64,000 bases of DNA from Dipteris shenzhenensis (lineage: Eukaryota > Polypodiophyta > Polypodiopsida > Gleicheniales), in the NCBI GenBank assembly GCA_047967505.1, contig CM106538.1. One strand, 5' to 3'. Position numbers and translations under genes: made by a program. Below, one piece after another: positions 24,316-36,600 of this stretch. The notes beneath the pieces are model-generated. The model had not been told where the DNA came from and made no database searches. It saw only the letters and a program-made list of their open reading frames with translations. Within the stretch, counting starts at the first letter, position 1. Each line of letters starts with the position of its first letter.

Positions 24316-24615
24316 CTACAACATTTGATGCTGACCTAGCATTGCAGCCATCTGAAGACTGTCGAATCCAGTTCTGTTGCCCACTCCCATGGATGCCAAA
24401 CTGATCCCTAGATCCTGCTGAGTTGGCAGAGGCAGAAGAGCACCGACACCAGGCTGTGTAATATTCAACTGCCTTTGATATGCCGCTAAATCAACTGCCG
24501 TGTAACCTTGATTCAGACGTGTTGCCATTAGCCCTTGAAGGGGTCCCACGGGTGCAGGAGGTGGCAGAGGTGCAGATGAGGTGCCAGGTGCTGTAGGTTT
24601 ATTCCCCCATGAACA
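24316..24615 (-). CDS. UBP1: UBP1-like last coding exon (C-terminal tail)
   Basis: Begins [20 protein letters not shown], the signature that follows RRM3 in this family, and ends MLGQHQML before a TAG stop at 24,316-24,318. The acceptor is TTATTGCAG. The tail is rich in Pro, Gln, Leu and Gly, as in plant UBP1 proteins. Confidence 0.94.
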   Translation of the reverse strand, partial: CSWGNKPTAPGTSSAPLPPPAPVGPLQGLMATRLNQGYTAVDLAAYQRQLNITQPGVGALLPLPTQQDLGISLASMGVGNRTGFDSLQMAAMLGQHQML

Positions 24616-27600
24616 CTGCAATAAGAATATCACCCCTTTAAACAAACAGATACCGATTCCTCAAGGAAAAAAGAGTCTATTCAACATAGAAAGGCACAAA
24701 CACGAATTCGCCTTAAATGCAAGCCATGATTGAAAGCTTTCAAAGATTCCTCTCTCCAGTTTTATCTTTCTTTGATAGAAAAACACTACTCACCTTTATT
24801 GACTTTCCACATATGAGTTGCCCATTTGCTGCTCGAATGGCAGCAGCAGCTTCTTCATGTGAGCGGTATCTGACAAAACCAAAGCCTTTCTCTTTCTGAA
24901 CACGGACATCCTCTATAATCCCTGCCCCCAACAGATGGAAATGCCGATGAAGCTCTTGTTGAGTTACCTGGCATTTGAATAGAACATAATCGTGAGTAAC
25001 TGAGCAGGCCTGCAATTACTAATTAGCATGCATAACCCTTCAGACACAACGTTATGTGTAACTAAGCTTGTGTACAAGAAGTATCTGCACACAAGCGCGT
25101 TTAACAATCTAACTTGAATTTCAACATCACCTCATGCGCCAGGTTGCCTACATACACAGTAGTGAACAGAGGATTATTTTCGGGTGCATCTTTTGCAGTT
25201 GCCTCTGTTTCATCCTGTGCTTCTGCAGCAGCAGAACTTGGTTATAAAAATGCCAAGCACACATGCGTTCACTCACAATCAAAAAAGAGCATGCTTTTTC
25301 TCTGCATTGCACCCTCTACATTGCATCCCTGTGAACGGGTCCACACGTCTTCAACCGTTATTTGAGAGCCAAACAGCAGAGATTCCGCACAGGCCGTGTA
25401 TAATTCCAGAATCTTTGTGCTTAAGACTTAATTAGGGGAATTCAATACCAAAAACATTGAAATAGACAAATCTTCCTAGTACCAACATTTCCAGAAGATT
25501 TAAGCACATTTCGAACCTCTGCTTCGAGCCAGCCGGGGCTGGTTCTGCGAGTCAGTATAAAGGCTTTCAAGGAGCCTGATTACAGCCGGGAGCAGCCTCT
25601 GGTTTTCCATTGTGCATAGCTATCTGGTAGGTGACTACAGCCCACACTACCCCTTTTTTCCTCCTTTTTTATTCTTTTCTTCCCGCCCTGCTTTCCTTTG
25701 CTAGCAGGAGCAGTTTTACTGCTTTGTCTCCTTGGGGAATAATAGGTGAACAAACTGGAGTCATCCAGTCACCATGCTCTCAGGGTCTCTTTCAACCTGT
25801 CCTAACTCTGGCAAGGTCTGCAACAAAAGAATCATCTTGAGAAATAATATCCCAAGAATATCTCCATATTAACTGGACCATGAGTTCCCAATGAACTCTC
25901 AAGCAAGTACTCTTGTAGCTTCAGTACACTGTGTCAATGAGCAATCTACTTCCAAGATTAAAGAAGCACCCACACTTCTCTTCCAGGAAGGCACATTCCT
26001 TCCAATCTCGTATTTCTTGAGGCACACGAAGCGCAGATTCTCCGCACAGCATGCTATAAAGGCTCAAATCAATAACATAAAGTACATACCAGAACATCGC
26101 CTTGCCTGAGTGCCTGCTCTGAAAGCAAACAATGCACCGCATAGAGGCACATTCAACTGCCCTCTTGTAGCCTTGTAATGCTCCCTTTTGACCCACAACA
26201 TCCATCTTACCCTGAAACCCTAGGCCACTCCATGGAATCCTCCCTTGTGTCAACAATAACAACACAGCACACATCACTCATCGTTGTCCTTCACCTTCAC
26301 AAAAGTTTTCGACTCCTCGTCTCTGCACATCTCAATATCAAACATCCTCACTGTGACTCATACCCGATCTCAACAACACTGGGAAAGCCTAGCGGTGGCG
26401 AGCTCAAGAAGGACGACTCTGAGGATACTTCAGAAAACAAGAAAAAGAGGAAGCACCAGAAGTGTTTCTCTTGTGATCAACCATGCCATTTTGCGAAGGA
26501 TTGCAGAAAGAAGAAGGCAAATCAGAAGAACAAGAAGGGATTCGCTTTAAATTTAGGGGAGTCGGACATTGCCAACATGCTACAGTCAATGGCCTTGCCG
26601 ACATTGAGTTTGGCCAACAATGCGTTGTCATTTTTTTTGTCATAGAGCTTCACTTGAGCCTCTTCTCGTAGCAATAAAAGACCCACTTTCTCTAAAGTCA
26701 GAGACATGTTCCTCTCTCCTGCTGTCATAACAAAGCCCTTGAAACTCCGTGGCAGCATCCCAAGGACCAGTAAGGCCAACTAGATTGACTCCACCTTCTG
26801 ACCAACCAAGGCCAACTTATCTATCACCACCTTCACCTTAGTGAGATGGTCATGGACCGTATTTAATTCATCTATGCTCCTGTTAAACAACTGATGATTC
26901 AAAGCTAAGATCCGAGACATAATGTCCGTCTCAATTAAATTCTTTAGAGTGGCCCACACCTCGATTGACTTGTCCGCCATCTGGATGTAGTTGGTTGAAT
27001 CGTAGCAAGTACATGGCCTCATTTATAGGCTGGGCAAGCCTTATCTTCCCACACTGATACCTCATAGATGAGGTCACACACAAAAGAATCTAGATCCTAT
27101 AATCTAGGGGAGGAATCACACCTACCACATGAGGTGGCACAGGTGGCCTCAAGATTCTTCACACTCACACAACTGTAGGACATGGCCTAGGACTCTAGGA
27201 CCACACACACTAGGACTCCGATTCCAACAAACCCCCCTTCGGAGCTGGGGTGAGAAACTATGACATCATCCAGACTGTGCATCCCAGGCAATCTCAGGGG
27301 CTAACAGCTGAGCATAATTCAGAGGTTGAACCAAGCACTCTCATGGCTTAGGTGTCAACGTGATCAGAGACTCAAATCTGAGCATGGATGCATGACCAAC
27401 TCCTAGGTCTAGGGAGTACACCAACATCCTGGAACTCGGCCAGGCCTGATAAAGGAAAGACATAACAACCCCCCTGTCTCCTAACTGGGTACATGGAAAT
27501 AAGTGGAGCCTTTTATAGGACAAGGCACACAAAAATGACAAATTATTACATCATTTTAGGGGGACTACCCAAGGCAGAGTACCTAACACACATGACTCTA

Positions 27601-30600
27601 GAAAGCCCACTCTTCATCTATCACCTCATGGAGGGATAGACCAAAATTAGCAGCAGTGCAGGCTTGTTCCTCAGGTCCATAAGGTGTAGCTTCATCGTCT
27701 TCGTGCTCGCTCTGCTCCACAACCAGATTGGCATGTTCTTTGGCTTGTACCTTTGCCATTTTCTTGAAGCAACGATCCTCTGGATGGCCAAGTTTCTGAC
27801 AGTAATTACATTTAAGAGGTTTTCCATTCTTCTTGGGCTTATTCTTGAGAAAGAATGCTTTGCCAGATTCGAAGGAAGATTCTGCTTTCTCTGTAAGCCT
27901 ACGGTCCTCATCAACGAGATGAGCTACCATATCCTTAAAGCTCATATTCCGGCTGACTCTTAGGACAGCAAGGATCTCATTGTATTTGGAAATGTCTTCA
28001 ATACTGGAGAGAAGTACAGCAACTTGATCATCATCTTCAACAATGGCTCGGTTGGAGAATTGACCCAAGATTGTTCAAGTGTTCATTGAGGGTTTCAGTT
28101 TCCTTCATCTTGAGCTTGAAGAGTTTTTGTTTGAGAAATACTTTGGAATTATTGATCTTATTTCCAAACAAATTCTCTAACTTTTCCCAAACGTCGTTTG
28201 CTGTCTTATCAAAATCCACGTGGTGGATAAGGTTGTCAGCTAAAGCTAGGCCAATGATAGCCATTGCTTTATCATTTTGGTTCTCCCACCAACTGATTCT
28301 AGCATCATCACCTCGGGGTTTTGTCTCCTTGCCATTGGTGATATTCCATATGCCTTCTCGCATAAGAAGAAGCCGGAGTTTTGTCGGCCAAGTTGGAAAA
28401 TTGCTCCTTGAGAATTTCTCGATGAACAAGGAGTTTTTTATGCTATCCATTGGTGGGAAGGTCTTAGCTGTTATTACAACCAGTGTCTAAATCCCTTACA
28501 ATGTTTACTCAGATTTCAAAAAAGGCCTAAATTTTACATGGTAGAAGCTTCAATTATGCCAAAGGAAGACACAGAACAGAAAAGCCCAAAATTTTAGGGT
28601 TAGGGTTGCTGCAAAATTAGGGTTTGCAAAAAATTGGGCTTTTCTAAATTTCTGACAGAAGAGTTCTCGTTCAACGGTTGGGAACCCTCACATCATGAAA
28701 ACACCCAAAAAATTCCAGGAGTTGAGCATAAATTATAAAGGGGCGAAAATTAGGGTTTCGAGCAGAAAATTGGTCACGAACAGGACCTGTGTCAGTCAAA
28801 ATGACGACTGAATTGCTGCAGCATTATCTTCATATGTTGGTGGAGAGGAATCAATTGGAGATCTTCAGAATGGCAAGCTTCGACACACATAGAGCACGGT
28901 TCAAGTCGGTCTAAATAGAGATAGAGCAGGGCTGCTACTGCATCAAGGCATCCTCAAGAGACAGGGAGGCAGCAAGGAATCAATGAGTCGAATCATGGAC
29001 AAAAGAATGTGAGGTTTATGGGCCCACCACGCTTCCGTTGCATTGACGTGCGAGTCGATGGCCACGGTCCTCAGGTCGTCAGTCGCCAGTACATACGAGA
29101 TGCCACCAAGTCATCGCCTTGTTACAAGACCGGAGCTGTCACAAGTTTAGCTATGTGGACAGTAGGAGAAGTTGCGTGGGCAACTAGAAGCAGCGTGGGT
29201 GTACGGGCACTCAGCAAGCTCGAGCAGGTAGAAGCTCCACAGGATGGCGAGCAGAATGACACAAGCGCGCGTGGGTTCGAACCCCACAGCCAGCACCAGG
29301 GAAAATAGCGAAGAGGCGGCAACAGCAATGGGCAAGGCGTGAGCAGATTGCGAGGGAGGCCGACTCAGATCTAGTGGTGCATGCAGTGTAAGTAGAGGCA
29401 GCAGAAGAGTGGCGCAGGTGTGGCAACGAAAGATGGGCAAGATGCTTCCTCCATGACGAGTGCTTCCCCTTTGCTTTCGCTCCCCTTCATACGCAGCTAT
29501 GGAAGGTAGGTGTGCAGCTCCTCGTTGATGACTCTCATCACCTCAAGGAGAGGAGGAAATCACGAGTAGCTACAAGAGGAGCTTACGAGGAGAGGAATGG
29601 GCAGGACGTTCAAGATGGCTCTAATACCAACTGTTGAAAATGAGGAGAGAGTGAGAGACACATGATTGGAGACAAGAGCTGAGATACAATAGCTGATGTT
29701 GATATTTGGTTGAATCGTAGCCAGTACATGGCCTCATTTATAGGCTGGGCAAGCCTTATCTTCCCACACTGATACCTCATAGATGAGGTCACACACAAGA
29801 GAATCTAGATCCTATAATCTAAGGGAGGAATCACACCTACCACATGAGGTGGCACAAGTGGCCTCAAGACTCTTCACACTCACACAACTGTAGGACATGG
29901 CCTAGGACTCTAGGACCACACACACTAGGACTCCAATTCCAACAAAATCATCGTATCTGCAATCGTCCCTATGATCAATGCAAGGGACTGGGCATCCTTG
30001 TCCTCCCACGCTTCCACCTCATTTGAATCTACAGCAAGAATAACGTTACATGCCGCATCCTTGACGTCTGCGACCTTTGGATACACTCTTGTTGTGATCT
30101 TCCATAGCTTCCTGGCCACAAGATGGATCCGGTCCTTACCTTCCAGACATGATAATTTATCCCATCCATCTTTTCAGTCTCTCCAAAATTTTGGATTGTC
30201 GAAGAGGGCGTGGTTGTCATATGAACAGTGTGTGGGGGTTAAAGGTCACTCTGCCTTTACCCCGGTTATGTATAATACTCAAACACATATGTAAATGAAT
30301 GAAAAAGAAGATTAGGGTGTTCTACACCCACCAAAAACTTGTGTGGCTCTCTATTTCTCTCTCTCCCTCTTCTGTTCCACTTCCGTTGAGAGCACTCTCA
30401 ACTAGTATTAGAGCCCGGGTGATCTAGCTGAGCGTGTGTGAATGCCTAGAAGCTCAACAACTCTATGGGAGAAAGGAGAAGCTCTGTGGGAAGCTTTGTC
30501 GGTGATTTTGCTTGCATCCGAGTGTCGCAGAGACCTTGAAGGAACCTTTGGAAAAGTCACTTTAGTTTTGCGAAGTGGTTTTGAGAGGCTGTTAGTGTTT

Positions 30601-33600
30601 TCAAAGAAAAAGTCATTTTTTTAGCTTATCCCTGTTCCGTTCAACGACAGAGACTCTGTATTGACTTATAGAGGCAACCATTGTCTGCTTTTTATGTCCA
30701 TTTCACTTCAGAAGCTTCATTCTTGAATTTGGGATCATTTCGTTGGATTTCTGACTCACTGTGTCAGTTTCAACGTTTCTCTATCCGAGTGTTGGAACTC
30801 AAGTTTGGAGCAACCATTTACAGATCTGTCACTTCTGATGGACTCAGGAGGTCCTAAAACTTCTATGTTGCTCATCATTCACACTCCGGTGGAGTTTACA
30901 ACACAGTTACGCTGAAACGCGTTTCAATGCCCAGCCAGGCCTGAAACACCCTTTTAGAGAAGCCCTGTTTCGTGAAACGCGTTTCACAGTCTGAAACGTT
31001 TCAGGACCCTAAAACAACTAGCTGAAACGTTTCAGCCAGTTTGAAACGTGTTTCAAATCCCTAAAACGAGCCGTTTCAAACAACACAAGCTGCTAGGTCT
31101 CCAAAATGATGCGAAATCCGCCACCAGTCCCGTTTTTGGTCTTTTTGCCTTCGATTTTGGCCTCCTTCCACTCCTTCAGCCTCATACTCTCTCCATCCTC
31201 AAGGTTTTCCAGCCCTCCTTGATTCCCATTCACTCCTTTCCTCTCCTTTCTCTCCTACAAGCTGCTTTAGCCCTTCATCATCTTCTACTCCCCTCCAGCC
31301 CCCTCCTTCAGCCCCCTCTTTCAGCCCTCTCTTTCAGCCTTCTGTTCCCTCCTCTTTCAGGCCCCACTTTCAAGTTTCAGCCCTCTCTTTCAACCCTTGG
31401 CTCTCTTTCAAGCTGTAGGCTGTAGCATTCTAAATGTGTGAGTTCTCATCTCAAAACCCCCTTTTCTAAACCCCCCTTCCTGATGTGGCGTTTCCCCATT
31501 TCAACCCTCCCAGAAACCCCGAAACGTTTTCGTTTCTGTTTCCGTTCCTGTTCCCCATTTCCCCGTTTCTGTTTCCCCTGACTGTGGTTTACAAACAATT
31601 CAATTTTCAAAAACATTTTTCAGTCCGTGTGTTAGACCCAGTGATTGGGACCACGGTTTCCAAAACCATCTGTCCCATTGCATTCCGGACGCCTAAAAAC
31701 TGTTGGGGTAAAGGCTCTATGGCCACCCAAGTACAGTTAAGTACACTTAGTACTTTATTTGTTAAGCACACTAAGTACACCGTACTTAGTGTTGTAACCT
31801 TATCCTTTCATATAAAAGCTTCACTGTGTGCTAGGGGAGGTACACACATACCTTTTATCCCCCACTTCTTGTTGCTTATTCTGCTTGTGTGTGTGTGTGC
31901 TCTCACACTCTCCCTTCCACAACTGGTATCAGAGCTAGAGCACCTCTCTCCCTAGCTAGAGCACCTCTCTCCCAAACGTGGGTCTTAGCAAGTCTTGGAG
32001 CAGCAGCAGGCAGGACCAGCCAAGCAGCAACAGCAGCAGCCAAAGCTGCTGCATTCGCCGCAAAACAGCAGCAGCAGGCAGGACCAGCCAAGCAGCAACA
32101 GCAGCAGCCAAAGATGCTGCATTCGCCGCCAAACAGCAGCAGCAACAGCGAGCAGCCCAGCAGGAAACAGCAGCAGCAGCGTGCTGCTGCTCCAGCCAGG
32201 CCGGCCAGCCAGCCAGCCAGCCAGCCAGGTTGCCCAGCCAGGCGACGCCAGGTCGCCCAGCCAGGCGACACCAGGTCGCCCAGCCAGGCGCGCCACACAG
32301 GCGATGCCCCAGCAGTAGCGGCGCCTGGTCACCCAGCAGCAGGCGAAGCCAATCAGGCCGCCAGCGTCGCTCACAGGCGATGCCAGCAGCAGCGGCTTCT
32401 TCGTCTTCACCAGCACCCGCCATCTTTTGCTCGCAGAAGCGCGAGAAATCCTTCAGAAGCACGCTGCGACACGCAGCCTCTAAGCTCCGACAGCGACAGC
32501 CCTCTTTTCTTCATTTTTTCTGGTACACTTTGTCCTTCTTTTCGAACCCGTGTACTTGCAGGTACAGGTGCAGTCCTTTTGAGCTCATTGTGAGCACAAT
32601 TGGTCAGATGCAAGTGCAGTACGCGTTTATGCCTACTGTGTGAGGAAATCCTCAACATTTGTTTGCAGAATCAAGGGGCTTTTGTAGCCAGTGCCAAGAA
32701 TTGGCCTGTACACGCACACATTGCGTTTATACTCCCGATTGGAGTTTGATTCTTGCAGATTTCGTATGCATTTGTGACCTACGGGGAGTGGAAGATGCAT
32801 TGAGTACCACATTGCAGATTTGAGTACTGAATGTGCTAGTCAAATTGTGGCTTTTGCAAGGTGGATGCATATCAGTGCTAGGGGAAGCAACAAAATGCCT
32901 AACAGTTGTCAGTGAAGCAGTTATGCACTCTAAATTCTGATTTTTTTTGCCTCCAGTCAAGGGGCTTTTGCCCAATTTCTGTTTTAAACTGTTGTATACA
33001 GTTTTAGAAGTGTCTGGAAGCTTGAAATTGACATTTTTGAACAGTCAAACAGTCAAATACTGATTCTGTACTTTCTGGTACAGTCGGGGACTGTCCTGTG
33101 TCAACAGCTTTGACTGAATTCAGTCACGGTACAGAGGTACAGAGTGCAAAGTACACTGCTGTTTTTCACTGTGTATGCAGGGCAGATGCTTCTGTAAATT
33201 CAGAATCTTGCTGGTTGTACAACGGTGCATTAAATGATGCAAACAGAGTTGCTGTTCGGAAACTGCAGCAAGCAGTAAACAGTGATAAATCTCTGTTTAA
33301 GTGGGAGATACAGTGCAAGTGCAGTTCCTGTTTGTTCCGCTGCAGGAATTGGATCTTTGAGCACAGTTCAAGTGCAAGTGTGCACTTGGTTTGCAGGGAG
33401 TCAGGCACCTAAGTGTGGGTTATATTTCTTGCTGATTATAATGGCTTCATCCTCGGAATCTTCTCTTCTCAATATTAAAAAGTTACAGGGTGCTGCTAAC
33501 TACCCAATGTGGAAAAAGATGGTCCTGAATGTTCTAATTCTCAGGCAGTTTCATGCTCCTATTATACACAAAGGTGTGAAGCCCACTCGCACATCTGATG

Positions 33601-36600
33601 ATGCTTGGGCACTAGCTGATCTGTCAGCAAAGTCCATAATTGAATTGTCACTCCATGAGAGTGTTGTTTGGAATGTGGATGGTGAGAAAACAGCCTGGGG
33701 TGTGTGGAAAAAACTACAGGACACATATGAGCAGCAGAGTGTAGCTACAAAGATATATTGGCTGCGCAAGTTCTTCAATCTGAAGATGAAGGAAGGGACC
33801 TCCATGGATGCACATCTCAATGAGTTTAATTCAATTGTCACTCAACTTGCAAATCAAAAATATGTGGTGGATGAGGAAACCAAGGGTATGGCACTCTTGA
33901 TTTCTCTTCCTGAAAGTTGGGATACATTCACCACAGCTGTAACAAATGCAAACACTTTCATAAGTTTTTCAGATATCACAGGGTTGATTTTGCAAGAAGA
34001 GCAGAAGCTGAAAGCTCAAGATGCAGTAAAGCCTAACAATGCCTTAAATGCAAGGGGGAGAAGTCAGCAAAGAGGCAAATCTCAAGAAAGGGGAAAAGGG
34101 AGGAGCAAGTCCCGCTCCAACAAAGATGTTGAGTGCTACTACTGTGGTAAAAAGGGACATACTAAAAAGCAGTGCTTTAAACTGAAAAATGATAAGAGAG
34201 ACAAAGCCAAAAATACTGATGCGTCAGATGCAAAAGCAATTGTACCAGTAAGCAATGGCAAGAGCAGTGTGAAGATTGAAGAGCTTCATTCTACACACGG
34301 TTATGACAATGAGGGAGAGGTTCTATTTCTCTCTACTTTGGATGCTCATTCTCTCCATGCAGGAGATCTTGTAGACATGCACTCTTGGATCATTGACTCA
34401 GGTGCCTCATTCCATGTTACACCTTACAAAGAATTGTTTGTAAGATATGCAGCAGGCAGTAATGGAGTCATTTTTCTAGGGGATAATCATGCATGCAGTA
34501 TTGTTGGTATTAGAGATGTCAAGCTTGTATTTGCTGATGGTACTCAGCTTATGCTTCACAATGTTAGGCATGTACCCGAAGTCAAGAAAAATCTGATTTC
34601 TACTGGCATGTTGGATGATGAAGGTTTCGTGACCAGCTTTGGTCACGGTTTCTGGAAGGTCACCAAAGGTACCCTGGTTGTTGCCAGAGGCTCTAAGGTT
34701 GACACAATGTATACTCTTCATGCTAAAGTATGTAATCATGCTGATATTCATGCCACCGAGCTACCGAATATTTCTATGTGGCATAGCCGGATGGGACATA
34801 TGAGCATAAGTGGAATGGAGCAATTGGCTCGCCTTGGCTACTTACCGTCTCTTAAATTTTCTGATTTAAAGTTTTGTGAGCACTGCATATATGGTAGACA
34901 CTTACAGTGTCCTCATAAAAGGAGATTAGGACATAAAGATGCTTAACTTGAGCTTGTGCATACAGATGTGTGTGAGATGCCTAGTCCTTCACTTGGAGGT
35001 GCACGGTACTTTGTCACATTTATAGATGATTCCACAAGGAAGGTGTGGTTGTATCCTCTTCGATTGAAGAGTAATGTCTTTCCAGTGTTCCAGAAATGGC
35101 TTGCTATGGTTGAGAACCAAACAGGCAGAACACTAAAGGCTTTGCGGTCAGATAACGGTGGGGAGTATATGTCTAATGCATTCAATGCATTTTGTGATGC
35201 TAGAGGTATTAAAAGAGAACTCACTGCTCCCTACAGTCCAGCGCAAAATGGCACTGCAGAGCGTATGAATAGAACCATACAGGAAAAGTCTCGCTCTATG
35301 ATGTCACATGCTGCTTTACCTCATGGATTTTGGGCTGAAGCTGTAAAAACAGCAGTACACCTCATCAATAGGTCACCAAATAAAAGACTAGATGGCAGAG
35401 TGCCAGAGGAGCTTTGGACAGGAAAACCTCCTTCCTACAAGCACTTGAGGGTCTTTGGCTGCATTGTGTACGTGCATATACGCAGAGAAAATCGCAGCAA
35501 GCTTGATCCTAAGTCTCTTAAATGCATTTTTCTTGGATATGGTGACAGTGGTGAGATGGGTTACCGCCTATGGGATCCTGTGAATAAGAAGCTAATACGC
35601 AGTAATGATGTCTTATTTGATGAGTCATGTATGTTTAAGGCAGCAGATAAGCCTTCTGATGCTTCAAAGGTTGACATTGATGACTCGGGACATCCTGTAC
35701 AGTTCAGGCAGGCTGCAAATCAGCCACAACAGCAGCGTAATCAGCCAATGCATGATGCTGCAGCAGGTCCAAATGGACAGCCCACAGTGGCGGAGATGTA
35801 CTACGGGACATGCCACCTTTGGAAGACCTCCCAGGCCTAATTCTGCAGCCTGATCTACTAGAACAGCAACCTGTTTTAGGTGAGCAGCAAGTTGGACAGC
35901 AAGACCAATGGGTCAGAAGGTCCACTAGACAAATGAGACCGCCAAACAGATTTGTACCAGGAGCAGATTTTATTATGCTTACAGATTGTGGAGAACCTTC
36001 CTGTTACAAGGAAGCAGTGCAAATGCATGATAAAAGGCTATGGGAACTAGCCATGAAGTCTGAAATGGACAGTCTCCATAAAAATGGTACTTGGGAATTG
36101 GTGCAGTTGCCTAAAGGCATGAAGGTACTGCCATGCAAGTGGGTGTATAGATTGAAAGTCACACTTGGAGTCAAGCCAAGGTATAAAGCCAGGTTGGTTG
36201 CCAAGGGCTTTAAGCAAGAGTATGGTGTTGATTTTGATGAGATCTTTTCTCTAGTGGTTAAGATGACCACACTCAGGATTGTACTTGCTTTGGTTGCATG
36301 TGAGAATTTGGAATTATGCCAAATGGATGTGAAGATAGCCTTTCTTCACGGTGATCTTCATGAGGAGATCTACATGCAGCAGCCAGAAGGATTTGCAGTC
36401 AAGGGCAAGGAGTCACTTGTATGCAAGCTTAAAAAGAGCCTTTACGGGCTGAAACAGGCACCAAGGGAATAGTATAAGAAATTTGATACTTTCATGAAGT
36501 CCCAAGGTTTCAGGAGAAGTGATGACGATCACTGCTTATATACCAACAAAAGGGCTGCAAATGGCAGCTTAATCATTCTCATTTTATATGTGGATGACAT

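Larger units (their letters stand above)
26986..29944 (-). mobile_element. Second gag-only LTR retrotransposon (TR-GAG 2), nested in element A
   Basis: Two matching LTRs (26,986-27,229, truncated; 29,632-29,944, complete) flank a gag gene and a long leader. Orientation is minus. The primer site TTGGTATTAGAGCC is beside the right LTR (29,617-29,630), and the polypurine tract GAAGGGGGGTT is beside the left LTR. No pol is present. It splits element A's gag after GTIADTMI; A's frame resumes at QMADK on the other side. The left LTR lacks about 70-80 bp at its outer end, so the target duplication is lost. Confidence 0.88.

Noticed and set aside
25631-26277. Short open frames left of the gag relic as extra UBP1 exons
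   Set aside because: The phase from exon 47,319-47,480 to exon 25,131-25,222 is already satisfied, and none of these frames has RRM or linker motifs.
29255-29300. Possible tRNA gene (GTGGGTTCGAACCCCAC)
   Set aside because: Only the T-arm is present. No matching acceptor, D-arm or anticodon arm could be placed upstream at the right distance.
29009-29440. Open frames on both strands in the TR-GAG 2 leader
   Set aside because: No recognisable domain; the position between primer site and gag start is untranslated leader.
31889-32643. Several long overlapping frames rich in Gln, Ala, Pro and Ser
   Set aside because: They result from CAG and CCAG repeats in the element 1 leader, are open in many registers, and precede the true gag ATG at 33,441.
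33282-33440. Upstream ATG for element 1 gag at 33,282
   Set aside because: The known copia gag opening MASSS...NIKKLQG begins at 33,441. The 53 residues before it have no gag similarity and lie in leader sequence.
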